Assembly (NCBI RefSeq): GCF_018860165.1
Contig: NZ_JAHKNG010000001.1
Location: 62,001 to 126,000, forward strand
Origin: Paracoccus marinaquae
Lineage (GTDB): Bacteria; Pseudomonadota; Alphaproteobacteria; Rhodobacterales; Rhodobacteraceae
DNA: 64,000 nucleotides
Reading direction: 5' to 3'
The notes beneath the pieces are model-generated. The model was not told the origin of the DNA. It saw only the letters and a list, made by a program, of their open reading frames with translations, and did not search any database. Of the stretch, positions 44,480-52,826 are shown in pieces (positions within the stretch are counted from its first letter, which is position 1; each line of letters opens with the position of its first letter). The position numbers and the translations under genes were made by a program.

Positions 44480-45322
44480 TCAGACGCCGTCGCCGACGAA
44501 GGCCTTCTCGACCACGAATTCCTTCGGGTCGGAGTTCGCGCCCTCTTTCAGGCCGAAGCCCTCCAGCACCGCCTTCACGTCGATATTGAAGGCCAGACTG
44601 CCACAGACCATCGCCCGGTCGGTTTCGGTCGAGATCGGCGGCAGGCCCAGATCCTCGAACACCTTGCCCGAGGTCAGGTTGTCGGTGATCCGGCCCATCA
44701 GCGGCGTGTCCTCGCGCGTGGTGGTCGGGTAATACAGCAGCCGGTTGGCGAAATCCTCGCCGTAAAGCTCACCCAGCAGAGGGTCATGCTTCAGGTTCTC
44801 GACCAGTTCGCGGCCGTAATTAAGCTCGTCCGCGGTGCGGCAGGTATGCATCATCACCACCTGCTCATAGCGCTCATAGGTCTCGGGGTCGCGCATCAGG
44901 CTGGCGAAGGGCGCGATGCCGGTGCCGGTGGCCAGGAACCACAGCCGCTTGCCGGGCAGAAGCGCGTCGAGGACCAGCGTGCCGACGGGCTTGGGGCGCA
45001 GGATGATCTGGTCGCCCGGCTGGATATGCTGCAGCTTCGAGGTCAGCGGGCCGTCCTGCACCTTGATCGAATAGAATTCCAACTCTTCGTCCCAGTTGGG
45101 CGAGGCGATGGAATAGGCGCGCAACAGCGGCTTGCCGTTGTCACCCAGCAGGCCGATCATCACGAACTCGCCCGAGCGGAAACGCAGCGAGGCCGGCCGC
45201 GTCACGCGGAAGGAAAACAGCTTGTCCGTCCAGTGCTTGACGGCGGTGACGGTCTGCGCGTCGGGCAGGGTCTTCTTGGCGGTGATCGGGGCGGCGTCGG
45301 CCACGGTAAGGTCCAGCGTCAT
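44480..45322 (-). CDS. fpr: ferredoxin/flavodoxin-NADP+ reductase
   Basis: 280-aa FAD enzyme moving electrons between NADPH and ferredoxin. FAD-binding RAYSIAS (RxYS) and the NADP-binding GTGIAPFASLM and CGSLAFNIDVK segments are seen. Members of this type end in VEKAFV plus a short tail. It lies 52 bp after the DUF934 gene; with cysI it could supply the reductant for sulfite reduction, because the sulfite reductase here is the ferredoxin-type single protein without a flavoprotein subunit. Confidence 0.95.
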   Translation of the reverse strand: MTLDLTVADAAPITAKKTLPDAQTVTAVKHWTDKLFSFRVTRPASLRFRSGEFVMIGLLGDNGKPLLRAYSIASPNWDEELEFYSIKVQDGPLTSKLQHIQPGDQIILRPKPVGTLVLDALLPGKRLWFLATGTGIAPFASLMRDPETYERYEQVVMMHTCRTADELNYGRELVENLKHDPLLGELYGEDFANRLLYYPTTTREDTPLMGRITDNLTSGKVFEDLGLPPISTETDRAMVCGSLAFNIDVKAVLEGFGLKEGANSDPKEFVVEKAFVGDGV

Positions 45323-45374
45323 GTCTCAATTCCTGAATGTCTTAGGCGATTTGGCGGTGCAGCGAAACCCCTGC

Positions 45375-45746
45375 TCAGCCGGCAAGGCGCGACCGATGGT
45401 CCCAGTCGCGCCAGTCAGCGCGGGCCAGCCATTGCTCCTGCGGCTGGCGGGCGGCCAGTTCTGGGCCGATCTGCACCTCATCGAAGCCCACGCGCCGGGC
45501 CATGGCATATTGATCGGCGATCAGCTTGCCGGTGGCGCGCAGCCGGCCCTGATAGCCCAGCCCGCGCAGCCGCCGGGCAAGGCTGAAGCCGCGCCCGTCG
45601 GTGGTGGCCGGAAACTCGATGGCGACCAGCCCGCGCTGCAGGTGATCGGCCAGTTCTCCGACGGCGGTGTTGGCGGTCAGCGTGACCTCGGCCTCGCCAT
45701 CCAGCGGGTGAAAGCCGTCGTCACGAACCAGGATATCGCCGCTCAT
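45375..45746 (-). CDS. DUF934 protein of the sulfite reduction operon
   Basis: 123-aa protein of the DUF934 family. Seen are the N-terminal ILVRDDGFHPLD, a central IEFPATTDGRGFSLARRLRGLGYQG and IADQYAMARRVGFDEVQI. Family members lie with cysH/cysI in proteobacteria, and are thought to assist sulfite reductase or be an oxidoreductase accessory. The role is not established. The ATG overlaps cysH by 4 bp. Confidence 0.9.
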   Translation of the reverse strand: MSGDILVRDDGFHPLDGEAEVTLTANTAVGELADHLQRGLVAIEFPATTDGRGFSLARRLRGLGYQGRLRATGKLIADQYAMARRVGFDEVQIGPELAARQPQEQWLARADWRDWDHRSRLAG

Positions 45747-46474
45747 GCCGGAACCTTTCCGCGGACCATGCGCCCGCCAATGAAGTGAATGCCGCATTCG
45801 GTCTTGTCGCTGCCGCGCCAGCGTCCGGCGCGCGGATCCTCGCCCGGCCTGACCGGCGAGGTGCAGGGCGCACAGCCGATCGAGGGATAGCCCCTGGCCA
45901 CCAGTGGATGCCGGGGCAGGTTGTTCTCGGCCAGGTAGTCCTGCACGTCCCCGGCCCGCCAATGGGCCAGCGGATTGACGCGCAGCCGCAGCGGCGGCTC
46001 GGGCTCGAAGAATTCCAGTTCGGTGCGCTGGCCGCCCTGAAACCGTTTGCGGCCGGTGATCCAGGCGTCGAATTCGGACAGCGCGTTTTCCAGCGGCACG
46101 GTCTTGCGGAAGTCGCAGCAGGCATCGGTGTCGAACTGGTGCAGGGTGCCGTCGGGATCATGCCGCGCGACCTCGGCCGCGCCGGCGCGGATCACCCGCA
46201 CATCGGTCAGTCCCAGCCTGGCCGAAACCTCGCGCTGGTAGGCCAGCGTCTCGGGAAACAGCATCTGCGTGTCGATGAACAGCACCGGCAGCCCGGGCGC
46301 CACCACGCTGACCATATGCAGCAGCACCACCGATTCGGCGCCGAAGCTTGACACCAGCGCCACCCGACCCAGGTCGGGGTCGCTGACGGCGCGGCGCAGC
46401 ACGTCGATCGCCGCATGATGCCGGTAGCGGTCGTTCAGCCGTCCGGCGCGGCCGTCCAGCGTGCCATCAAGCAT
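45743..46474 (-). CDS. cysH: adenylyl-/phosphoadenylyl-sulfate reductase
   Basis: 243-aa thioredoxin-dependent reductase making sulfite from activated sulfate. The paired cysteines of the 4Fe-4S cluster are present (DACCDFRK and GCAPCT), which marks the APS-reductase type. SSFGAESVVLLHM is the nucleotide-binding loop and TECGIHF at the end carries the catalytic Cys. The start at MLDGTLDG overlaps the cysI stop by 8 bp. Confidence 0.95.
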   Translation of the reverse strand: MLDGTLDGRAGRLNDRYRHHAAIDVLRRAVSDPDLGRVALVSSFGAESVVLLHMVSVVAPGLPVLFIDTQMLFPETLAYQREVSARLGLTDVRVIRAGAAEVARHDPDGTLHQFDTDACCDFRKTVPLENALSEFDAWITGRKRFQGGQRTELEFFEPEPPLRLRVNPLAHWRAGDVQDYLAENNLPRHPLVARGYPSIGCAPCTSPVRPGEDPRAGRWRGSDKTECGIHFIGGRMVRGKVPA

Positions 46475-48125
46475 TGGCCACCTCGGGATAGAGCGCGGCC
46501 TTGAAGGGCGCGGGGCCGAGGCGGCGATAGGCGTCGATGAAGCGCTCGTTCTCGTCCTCGCGCACGTCCAGATAGGCGCGCACCAGCCGGTCGATGGCCG
46601 GCACGACCTCTTCGGCCGGGAAGCCCGCACCGGCGCGCTGGCCAAGGGTGGGGATGTCGTAGCCGTCGCCGCCCAGCGTGATCTGGTAGTTCTCGACGCC
46701 CGCGCGATCCAGCCCGAGGATGCCGATATGGCCCAGATGGTGATGGCCGCAGGCGTTGATGCATCCCGAGATGCGGATCTTCATCTGGCCGATGGCGTCT
46801 TCCAGCCCCTCGGCGCGGAAATGCGCGGCAATGTCCTTGGCGATCGGGATCGAGCGGGCGGTAGCCAGCGTGCAGTAATCCATGCCCGGGCAGGCGATGA
46901 TGTCCGACACCTTGCCGGCATTGGCGGTGGCAAGCCCGGCCTCGCGCAGGATGGCATAGATCTCGGGCAGGTCAGACTTGTGCAGATGCGGCAGGACCAG
47001 GTTCTGGTCGTGGTTCACGCGGATGTCGCCATGGCCGAAACGTTCCGCCAGATCGGCCACCAGACGCATCTGGTCCGAGGTCATGTCGCCCGGCGTCACG
47101 CCCGGCGCCTTCAGCGTGATGATGGCGCTGGCATAGCCGTCGATGCGGTGCGGATGCAGGTTGGTGTCGGTCCAGGACCGGAAGCCGGGGCTGGCCTCGC
47201 GGGCGGCGTCATAGGCATCGATCGGCGCATTGCGGAAGGCGGGGGCGGCGAAGCGGGCGCGCAGTTCCTGCAGCACCTCCTGATCGACGCCCGAGAACTC
47301 GGCCCGGCGGCGGGTGAATTCCTCCTCGATCTCGGCCCGCATCACGTCGAGGCCGCGCTCGGCCACGGTGATCTTGATCCGCGCCTTCCACTTGTTGTCG
47401 CGCCGCCCGGTCAGGTTGTAGGTCGAGATGATCGCTTCCAGATAGGGCAGCAGATCGGCCTGGGGCAGGAAGTCACGCACCACCTGACCCAGATAGGGCG
47501 TCCGGCCAAGCCCGCCGCCGATCCAGACCTGGAAACCGCGCTGGCCGTCCTGCTCGACGATGCGCAGCCCGATATCATAGGCCGAGACCACCGCCCGGTC
47601 CTGCGTACCGGCCGACACCGCGATCTTGAACTTGCGCGGCAGGAACTGGAATTCCGGGTGGTCGGTGGACCAGCGGCGCATCAGCTCGGCCCAGGGGCGG
47701 GGATCCTCCAGTTCATCCTGCGCGGCACCGGCAAAGGCGTCGGCGGTGATGTTGCGGATGGTGTTGCCCGAGGTCTGGATCGAATGGATGCCGACCGAGG
47801 CCAGCGCCTCCAGTGCATCGGGAATATCGACCAGCTTGTGCCAGTGATACTGGATATTGGTGCGGGTAGTGAAATGGCCGTAGCCGCGATCCCAGCGGTC
47901 GGCGACATGGCCCAGCATCCGCAGCTGGTCGGGGGTCAGCGCGCCGTAGGGGATGGCCACGCGCAGCATGTAGGAATGCAGCTGCAGATAGACGCCGTTC
48001 ATCAGCCGCAGCGGGCGGAATTCCTCTTCGGTCAGGCTGCCGTCAAGGCGGCGGGCAACCTGTGCACGGAACTGGGCGACCCGGTGGGGCAGATAGTCGT
48101 CCTGGCTGGTGCGGGCGTCAAACAT
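46467..48125 (-). CDS. cysI: sulfite reductase hemoprotein (nitrite/sulfite reductase family)
   Basis: 552-aa siroheme and 4Fe-4S enzyme reducing sulfite to sulfide. The two cysteine pairs that hold the cluster-siroheme centre are seen as CPGMDYCTLA and GCINACGHHH. TRTNIQYHW and TSGNTIRNI are typical of the family. A nitrite-reducing function is excluded mainly by the surrounding cysH, DUF934 and DUF2849 genes. Siroheme synthase (cysG) is not adjacent in the window. The start overlaps the DUF2849 gene by 8 bp. Confidence 0.95.
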   Translation of the reverse strand: MFDARTSQDDYLPHRVAQFRAQVARRLDGSLTEEEFRPLRLMNGVYLQLHSYMLRVAIPYGALTPDQLRMLGHVADRWDRGYGHFTTRTNIQYHWHKLVDIPDALEALASVGIHSIQTSGNTIRNITADAFAGAAQDELEDPRPWAELMRRWSTDHPEFQFLPRKFKIAVSAGTQDRAVVSAYDIGLRIVEQDGQRGFQVWIGGGLGRTPYLGQVVRDFLPQADLLPYLEAIISTYNLTGRRDNKWKARIKITVAERGLDVMRAEIEEEFTRRRAEFSGVDQEVLQELRARFAAPAFRNAPIDAYDAAREASPGFRSWTDTNLHPHRIDGYASAIITLKAPGVTPGDMTSDQMRLVADLAERFGHGDIRVNHDQNLVLPHLHKSDLPEIYAILREAGLATANAGKVSDIIACPGMDYCTLATARSIPIAKDIAAHFRAEGLEDAIGQMKIRISGCINACGHHHLGHIGILGLDRAGVENYQITLGGDGYDIPTLGQRAGAGFPAEEVVPAIDRLVRAYLDVREDENERFIDAYRRLGPAPFKAALYPEVANA

Positions 48126-48426
48126 TGGCAGCCTCTGCGAGATAATTGGTGGGGCCGTGCTGGCGGAAGGTTTCGCGGAAATGGGTGGGCAGCGGACCGT
48201 CGGGGCCGCGCTTCGCCTCGATCAGGTAGGGGCCGACGATGCGGTCCTGCTGGCCGATGGCGCGCAGCAGCGCCAGTTCGGCGATGGCCTCATCCTCGAA
48301 CAGCGTGGCCTTGCGCGGATCGGCGGTCCAGCCGTCCTCGCACATCCAGATGTTATGGCCTTCGCGCAGATCGTTGGCGGTGATGACACCGGGTTTGGCT
48401 TGCGTCGGGATGAAGGCTTTGCTCAT
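48118..48426 (-). CDS. DUF2849 protein, first gene of the cys operon
   Basis: 102-aa protein of the DUF2849 family. Seen: VITANDLREGHNIWMCEDGWTAD split by variable residues, a Leu-rich stretch and the PYLIEAKRGPDGPLPTHFRETFR end. In alphaproteobacteria it regularly precedes cysI. No catalytic motif is known; role unknown. The ATG is the one nearest the divergent regulator, with AAAGGGCCG upstream. Confidence 0.88.
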   Translation of the reverse strand: MSKAFIPTQAKPGVITANDLREGHNIWMCEDGWTADPRKATLFEDEAIAELALLRAIGQQDRIVGPYLIEAKRGPDGPLPTHFRETFRQHGPTNYLAEAANV

Positions 48427-48457
48427 GGAATCGGCCCTTTCGTTTCTGCGCTTAATA

Positions 48458-48472
48458 TAGAATTTTGTTCTG
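48458..48472. promoter_or_regulatory. Lrp-type operator in the cys/regulator divergent gap
   Basis: TAGAATTTTGTTCTG contains the inverted repeat AGAA-N5-TTCT and matches 13 of 15 positions of the classical Lrp consensus YAGHAWATTWTDCTR. It lies in the AT-rich 99-bp gap between the cys operon (leftward, start 48426) and the Lrp/AsnC-family gene (rightward, start 48526). It is the probable site at which that protein controls both. Confidence 0.6.
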
Positions 48473-48525
48473 GCATTTTGCGATAGGGTCAGGAAAATAA
48501 GGATGTACGGGCAATGAGGGGCGCG

Positions 48526-49041
48526 ATGTCGGAACAGGTTTCGCAGGATGCAGGTGCAGCACAAACATCCGTCCGTCTGGACGATGTGGACCGGAAAATC
48601 CTTGCGTTGCTGCAGGCCGACGCCACCTTGTCGCTGGACCAGATCGCCGACCGGGTGGGGGCCTCGAAGACCCCGGTCTGGAACCGGATCCGCAAGCTGC
48701 GCGAGGCCGGCGTCATCCGCCGGCAGGTGGCGATCCTCGACCCCGAGGCCCTGGGTCTGGAGGCCTGTTTCTTCGTGCTGATCCGCACGGCCGAGCATGA
48801 CAAGGACTGGGCGGCAAGGTTCCTCAAGGCGCTGCGCGAACGGCCCGAGGTGGTCGAGGCGCATCGGCTGGCGGGCGATATCGACTATATCCTGAAGGTG
48901 CAGGTGCGGAACGCGCGGGCCTATGACCGGTTCTACCAGTCGCTGATCTCGGAGGTGAAGATTTACAACGTGACGGCATTGTTATCCATGGAAGAAATCA
49001 AGGCGACCTCGGCATTGCCGATTGCCGAGGCGGGGAGGTAA
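48526..49041 (+). CDS. Lrp/AsnC-family transcriptional regulator, divergent to the cys operon
   Basis: 171-aa regulator. An N-terminal helix-turn-helix (about residues 20-75, LDQIADRVGASKTPVWNRI) is followed by the ligand-sensing RAM domain (ACFFVLIRTAEH, DYILKVQV, MEEIKATSALPI). The start at 48526 has GAGGGG upstream; 48514 is an alternative. A divergent position and a good operator suggest it controls sulfate assimilation, perhaps in response to a sulfur amino acid; this is an inference. The ArsC-family gene starts 6 bp after its stop. Confidence 0.9.
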   Translation: MSEQVSQDAGAAQTSVRLDDVDRKILALLQADATLSLDQIADRVGASKTPVWNRIRKLREAGVIRRQVAILDPEALGLEACFFVLIRTAEHDKDWAARFLKALRERPEVVEAHRLAGDIDYILKVQVRNARAYDRFYQSLISEVKIYNVTALLSMEEIKATSALPIAEAGR

Positions 49042-49047
49042 GGGGTC

Positions 49048-49416
49048 ATGGCTGGCGAATGGATCATCTGGCACAATCCGAAATGCTCGACCTCGCGCTT
49101 CGTGCTGCAGGCGCTGCGCGATGGTGGCCTTGAGCCAGTCGTGCGCGACTATCAGAAGGACCCGCCGTCCGAGGCCGAACTGCGTGCGGTACTGGCCGCC
49201 GCGGGGATCCCGGCGCGCGGCCTTCTGCGGCGGAAAAGCCCGGCTTTCGATGAGCTTGACCTGGGCGGTGCGGCCCGAAGCGAGGATGAACTGGTGGCGG
49301 CGATGGCGGCCCATCCCGAGGTCATCGAACGGCCTGTCGTGATCATGCCGGACGGTCGGGCGCGCCTGTGCCGGCCGAAGGAGACGGTCTTCGCGCTGCT
49401 CGAGGCCGCCGGCTGA
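49048..49416 (+). CDS. ArsC-family arsenate reductase/YffB-like protein
   Basis: 122-aa glutaredoxin-coupled ArsC-type protein. The catalytic Cys is in HNPKCSTSRFVL. The second conserved region RPVVIMPDGRARLCRPKE resembles the arginine-bearing segment of ArsC. The family also includes Spx and YffB-type proteins, so arsenate need not be the substrate; no other ars gene is in the window. It probably shares a message with the Lrp-type gene 6 bp upstream. The 180-bp stretch after it, to fliP, shows no gene. Confidence 0.85.
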   Translation: MAGEWIIWHNPKCSTSRFVLQALRDGGLEPVVRDYQKDPPSEAELRAVLAAAGIPARGLLRRKSPAFDELDLGGAARSEDELVAAMAAHPEVIERPVVIMPDGRARLCRPKETVFALLEAAG

Positions 49417-49596
49417 ACCGCAGCCAATGTCCGGCGACTTCGCGCGACCGGCGCCTGCAGGCCCGCTGTTGTCCTGACCGGGCAACTGGCATCAGTGGCC
49501 GCGCGCGCCTGCAATTGCCGGATCCTCGCGGGCGACCATCGCGACGTCCTGAACCCATGGGGCTTGCGGGCCGGGCGGGTGTCACGGGCGGCGGTG

Positions 49597-50316
49597 CTAT
49601 TGATAGCTGCGCACGAGGGCGCCGGCGATCATCGACCAGCCGTCGACCACGACGAAGAAGGCCAGCTTGAAAGGCAGGGACACGACCACGGGTGGCACCA
49701 TCATCATCCCCATCGACATCAGCACGGCCGAAACGACCAGGTCGATGATCAGAAACGGCAGCGCGATCAGGAAGCCGATCTCGAAGGCCCGCTGGATTTC
49801 GGAAAGCATGAAGGCCGGGATCAGCACCGACAGCCGATCCGCGGGGGCAGTGGGATCGGGCGCGATCTCGGCCAGCCCGAGCAGCGTGTCCGGGTCGGTC
49901 CGGGTGGCCATGAAGGCCTGAAACGGGACGATGCCCCGCTGCAAGGCCTCACTCATGCCGATGGTTCCGTCGCGCAGCGGGGCGCCGGCGCTTTGCCAGG
50001 CATCGCGCAGCACCGGGTCCATGATGAACCAGGTCAGGAACATCGACAGGCTGACGATCAGCATGTTGGGCGGCGACTGCTGCAGGCCGATTGCCTGCCG
50101 CAGGATCGACAGCACGGTGACGATGAAGGGAAAGCAGGTGACCATGATGGCGATGCCGGGGGCAAGCGACAGCGCGGTCAGCGCCAGGACGATCAGGACC
50201 GCGTTCCGGCCCAGCCCTTCGCCCTCCGCCCCCATGATCGGCAGGGCCTGCGCGAAGGATGCTGCCGGAAGCAGCATCAATGCGCCGACCAGCACCAAAA
50301 GGATATGCGGCCTCAC
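49597..50316 (-). CDS. fliP: flagellar export gate protein FliP
   Basis: 239-aa membrane protein of the flagellar type III export gate. It has a cleavable signal (MRPHILLVLVGALMLLPAASFA) and four membrane segments. Family signatures: TCFPFIVTVLSILRQAIGLQQSPPN, LIPAFMLSEIQRAFEIGFLI and the final SMGMMMVPP stretch. It overlaps fliN by 4 bp. FliQ is not in the window. Confidence 0.95.
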   Translation of the reverse strand: MRPHILLVLVGALMLLPAASFAQALPIMGAEGEGLGRNAVLIVLALTALSLAPGIAIMVTCFPFIVTVLSILRQAIGLQQSPPNMLIVSLSMFLTWFIMDPVLRDAWQSAGAPLRDGTIGMSEALQRGIVPFQAFMATRTDPDTLLGLAEIAPDPTAPADRLSVLIPAFMLSEIQRAFEIGFLIALPFLIIDLVVSAVLMSMGMMMVPPVVVSLPFKLAFFVVVDGWSMIAGALVRSYQ

Positions 50317-50570
50317 ACCGCCTCCGTCGTGCCGATGATCCGCACGCAGAGCCGTTCGTCGGGCGAGCCGTCACCGGTCAGTTCCCCGCGGGCGATCACC
50401 TTGTCGCCCACGCAGATTTCGACCCCGTCCTCGATCGCCTGATCCAGCATCAGCACGTCGTCGGCCCGCAGGACGGACAGTTGCGCGACCGTCTGCCGGG
50501 ACCTGCCCAGCCGGACGGTCACCTCGACCATGATGTTGTCGGTATCGATCAGGTGTTTCAGCGTGTCCAT
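50313..50570 (-). CDS. fliN: flagellar motor switch protein FliN
   Basis: 85-aa short FliN with essentially only the SpoA/C-ring domain: VEVTVRLGRSRQTVAQLSVLRADDVL, VCVGD-like residues (EICVGDKVIARGELT) and a short end. FliN rings at the base of the motor hold export components and the switch. FliM and FliG genes are not in the window. Its ATG lies 13 bp inside the end of the upstream fliH-like gene. Confidence 0.92.
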   Translation of the reverse strand: MDTLKHLIDTDNIMVEVTVRLGRSRQTVAQLSVLRADDVLMLDQAIEDGVEICVGDKVIARGELTGDGSPDERLCVRIIGTTEAV

Positions 50571-51133
50571 GTCGGCTTGTCCTCCTTGAGTTCCGCCAGC
50601 AGCGCGCGAATGTCCTCGGTGATCTGTCGGGGTGACAGCTCGATGCGGCCGCCCTGAAGCGACAGGCTGATCCGGTCGCTGTCGATATCCTCGACCTCGA
50701 CCCCATCGATGCCCTCGGCGGCCAGGCAGCGTTCGACAAGGCCGCGCAGGCGCGGGCCGCAGGCGATGCGGGCGCGCAGGGGTGTGGCCAGCCGGGCGAG
50801 GCGCGAAAGCTCTTCGCGCAAGGCGGTTTCCAGTCGCTGGCTTTCGCCGGCCGGGGTCAGGCTGCCGACGATCGCATCCAGGACCGGCGCAAGGGCGGTG
50901 ACGGCCTCCTCGCGCAACGCGGCCCGCCGCGCGCTGTCGTCGATCAGCGCATGGCCGAGGCGTTCAAGCCCGGCGGCCAGATTGCGCATCTGTTCATCTT
51001 CGCGACGCGCCAGCCCTTCGGTGAGGCCCCGGGCATAGGCCTGATCGAGGTCATCCGGGCCATAGACCGTGCCGGCCGCAAGGCCGGGCTGGGTGGCGGA
51101 AAATGATTCCAGCTTGAACAGGGCAAAGGTCAT
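50558..51133 (-). CDS. fliH: FliH-like flagellar export ATPase regulator
   Basis: 191-aa soluble protein with an N-terminal unstructured part (YGPDDLDQAYARGLTEGLARREDEQM), a helical middle, and a FliH/YscL-like C-terminal domain (GRIELSPRQITEDIRALLAEL). It has the composition and position (between fliF and fliN) of FliH, which docks the ATPase FliI to the C-ring. Similarity is weak and the assignment leans on context. The start overlaps fliF by 4 bp. FliI is not in the window. Confidence 0.65.
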   Translation of the reverse strand: MTFALFKLESFSATQPGLAAGTVYGPDDLDQAYARGLTEGLARREDEQMRNLAAGLERLGHALIDDSARRAALREEAVTALAPVLDAIVGSLTPAGESQRLETALREELSRLARLATPLRARIACGPRLRGLVERCLAAEGIDGVEVEDIDSDRISLSLQGGRIELSPRQITEDIRALLAELKEDKPTWTR

Positions 51134-52710
51134 TGCGCAGTCTCCTTGTTCTTGATCCATCCGCCGAGGATCTTGGCGCTTTCCTCGTGCCGGTCGCGCA
51201 TCATGCTGCGCAGGCGGGCCACCGGATCGGCCGAGGGCAGTGAAAGCTGCTCGGGGCGTTGCGGCTCGGCCGCGATCAGCCTTGCATCCTGCCCGGCTGC
51301 CGGATCGTCGCTGTCGATCGTGCCGGTCACAGCCTCTTGGACCGGGGTGCTGTCATCCAGCAAGGCGGCGGGTGGCGCCTGCACCGCCGCGCGCTGGCGC
51401 AGCATGGGGCGCAGGACAAGGGCCACGATGGCCAGAGCGAAAAGCCCGACCAGCAGGGTGCGCAGCAGGCTATCCAGCCTCAGCCGGTCCAGAAGGCCCG
51501 GCTGTGCAAGGGCACCATTCTCGCCGAGGGCTGCGAAGGGCAGGGACTTGACCGTGATCTGGTCACCGCGCGCCTCGTCGAAGCCGACGGCCGTTGCGAC
51601 CAGTTCCCGCAGCGTCTCAAGCTCGGCCTCCGGGCGGGGCACAAGCTGCGCGTCGCCCTGGGCATCGGTTTCCACCACCCCGTTCACCAGCACCGCGACG
51701 CTCAGACGCCTGGTGGCACCCGGTTGCCGCGAGACCTCGCGCATGATCTGGCTGACCTCGTAATTGGCCTGCTGGCGGTTCTCGGACCGCGAGGCCTGCG
51801 AACTGTCGCCCTGGGCCTCGTCTGCATCGGGCAGGTTCGAGGCGGCGGTCACGACGCCCGAGCCGGTCGAGTTGCTTTGATCCGAGGTTTCCTCGGTCAC
51901 CTGCGAGATCAGCGCGCGCTGATCGGGGTCAAAGCGCCGTTCGGTCAGCAGTTCGGTCTCGGTGACCAGATCCAGGTTCAGTTCGACGATCGCATTGCCG
52001 ACGCCGACATGGGGTTCAAGGATGCGCTCGACATTGCGCTTCATCTCGTTGGCGCGGTCAAGGCCGTCCGCATCCTCGCTGGGCGAGATGATGCCGCGCC
52101 GGCTGTCGATGACGGTCACGCTGTCGGGTTTCATCCCGGGAACGCCCGACGACACCAGATAGCGCAGGGCCGATGCCTGTTCAGGGGTGATCTGCTGGCC
52201 ATTCGTGGTCAGCGTGACCGACGCGCTGCCGGTGAAATCGCGGCGGTAGCCGCGGCCATTCTCGACGGCCAGGTGAACACGCGCGGATTGCACGTTCGGC
52301 AGCGCGAGGATCGTGCGCGCCAACTCGCCTTCCTTGGCGCGCCAATAGGCGGCGTCGAACATCTGCGAGGTGGTGCCGAATCCGGACATGCCGTCCAGCA
52401 GCTCGTAGCCCGCACTGCCGGTGGCCGGCAGGCCTTGCGCGGCCAGTTCCATGCGCAGCCGGTCGCGCTGCCTCTCATCGACCCAGATCGTGTCGCCGCG
52501 CACTTCGTAGATCACCCCCGCGCGTTCGATCCCGGCGATGACCTCGCCCGATTGCGCGGAATCCAGCGCGCCATAAAGCATGGCCATGCCGGGGCGGCTG
52601 GCTAGCCAGCCGAAGGCCGCGACGGCAAGGAAGGTGGCAAGAAATGCCGCCGCGAGGATGGTCTTCTGTCGAGAGCTTCGCTCGGTCCAATAGTCCTGCA
52701 GTTTTTGCAA
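51130..52710 (-). CDS. fliF: flagellar MS-ring protein FliF
   Basis: 526-aa protein forming the MS ring in the inner membrane. Membrane segments are near residues 18-38 and 430-450, with the YscJ-type domains between (RVHLAVENGRGYRRDF, ISPSEDADGLDRANEMKRNVERILEPHVG). The C-terminal cytoplasmic tail is where FliG binds; the FliG gene is not adjacent as it is in many bacteria. First gene of the leftward fliF-fliH-fliN-fliP set; a 116-bp gap separates it from the divergent fliL. Confidence 0.96.
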   Translation of the reverse strand: MQKLQDYWTERSSRQKTILAAAFLATFLAVAAFGWLASRPGMAMLYGALDSAQSGEVIAGIERAGVIYEVRGDTIWVDERQRDRLRMELAAQGLPATGSAGYELLDGMSGFGTTSQMFDAAYWRAKEGELARTILALPNVQSARVHLAVENGRGYRRDFTGSASVTLTTNGQQITPEQASALRYLVSSGVPGMKPDSVTVIDSRRGIISPSEDADGLDRANEMKRNVERILEPHVGVGNAIVELNLDLVTETELLTERRFDPDQRALISQVTEETSDQSNSTGSGVVTAASNLPDADEAQGDSSQASRSENRQQANYEVSQIMREVSRQPGATRRLSVAVLVNGVVETDAQGDAQLVPRPEAELETLRELVATAVGFDEARGDQITVKSLPFAALGENGALAQPGLLDRLRLDSLLRTLLVGLFALAIVALVLRPMLRQRAAVQAPPAALLDDSTPVQEAVTGTIDSDDPAAGQDARLIAAEPQRPEQLSLPSADPVARLRSMMRDRHEESAKILGGWIKNKETAQ

Positions 52711-52769
52711 AACCCGCCCTTTCGAATCAGCGTCATTGTTTCGTCAGGACCCTGATGACACGGCGGCGA

Positions 52770-52784
52770 TTAATATTTGGTTAG
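52770..52784. promoter_or_regulatory. CtrA-like box between fliF and fliL
   Basis: TTAA-TATTTGG-TTAG (52770-52784) matches the CtrA recognition sequence TTAA-N7-TTAA at seven of eight specified positions. It stands in the AT-rich divergent gap: 60 bp from the fliF start and 43 bp from the fliL start. CtrA activates flagellar genes in Rhodobacterales, so this fits, but it was found by eye. Confidence 0.55.
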
Positions 52785-52826
52785 TCGCAAGCTGCTATCT
52801 CGGTCCTGTCACGACGGAGAATCACG

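Noticed and set aside
49048-49416. Arsenic resistance operon
   Set aside because: There is a single ArsC-family gene without arsB/acr3, arsH or an arsenic-type ArsR; the context is sulfur assimilation.
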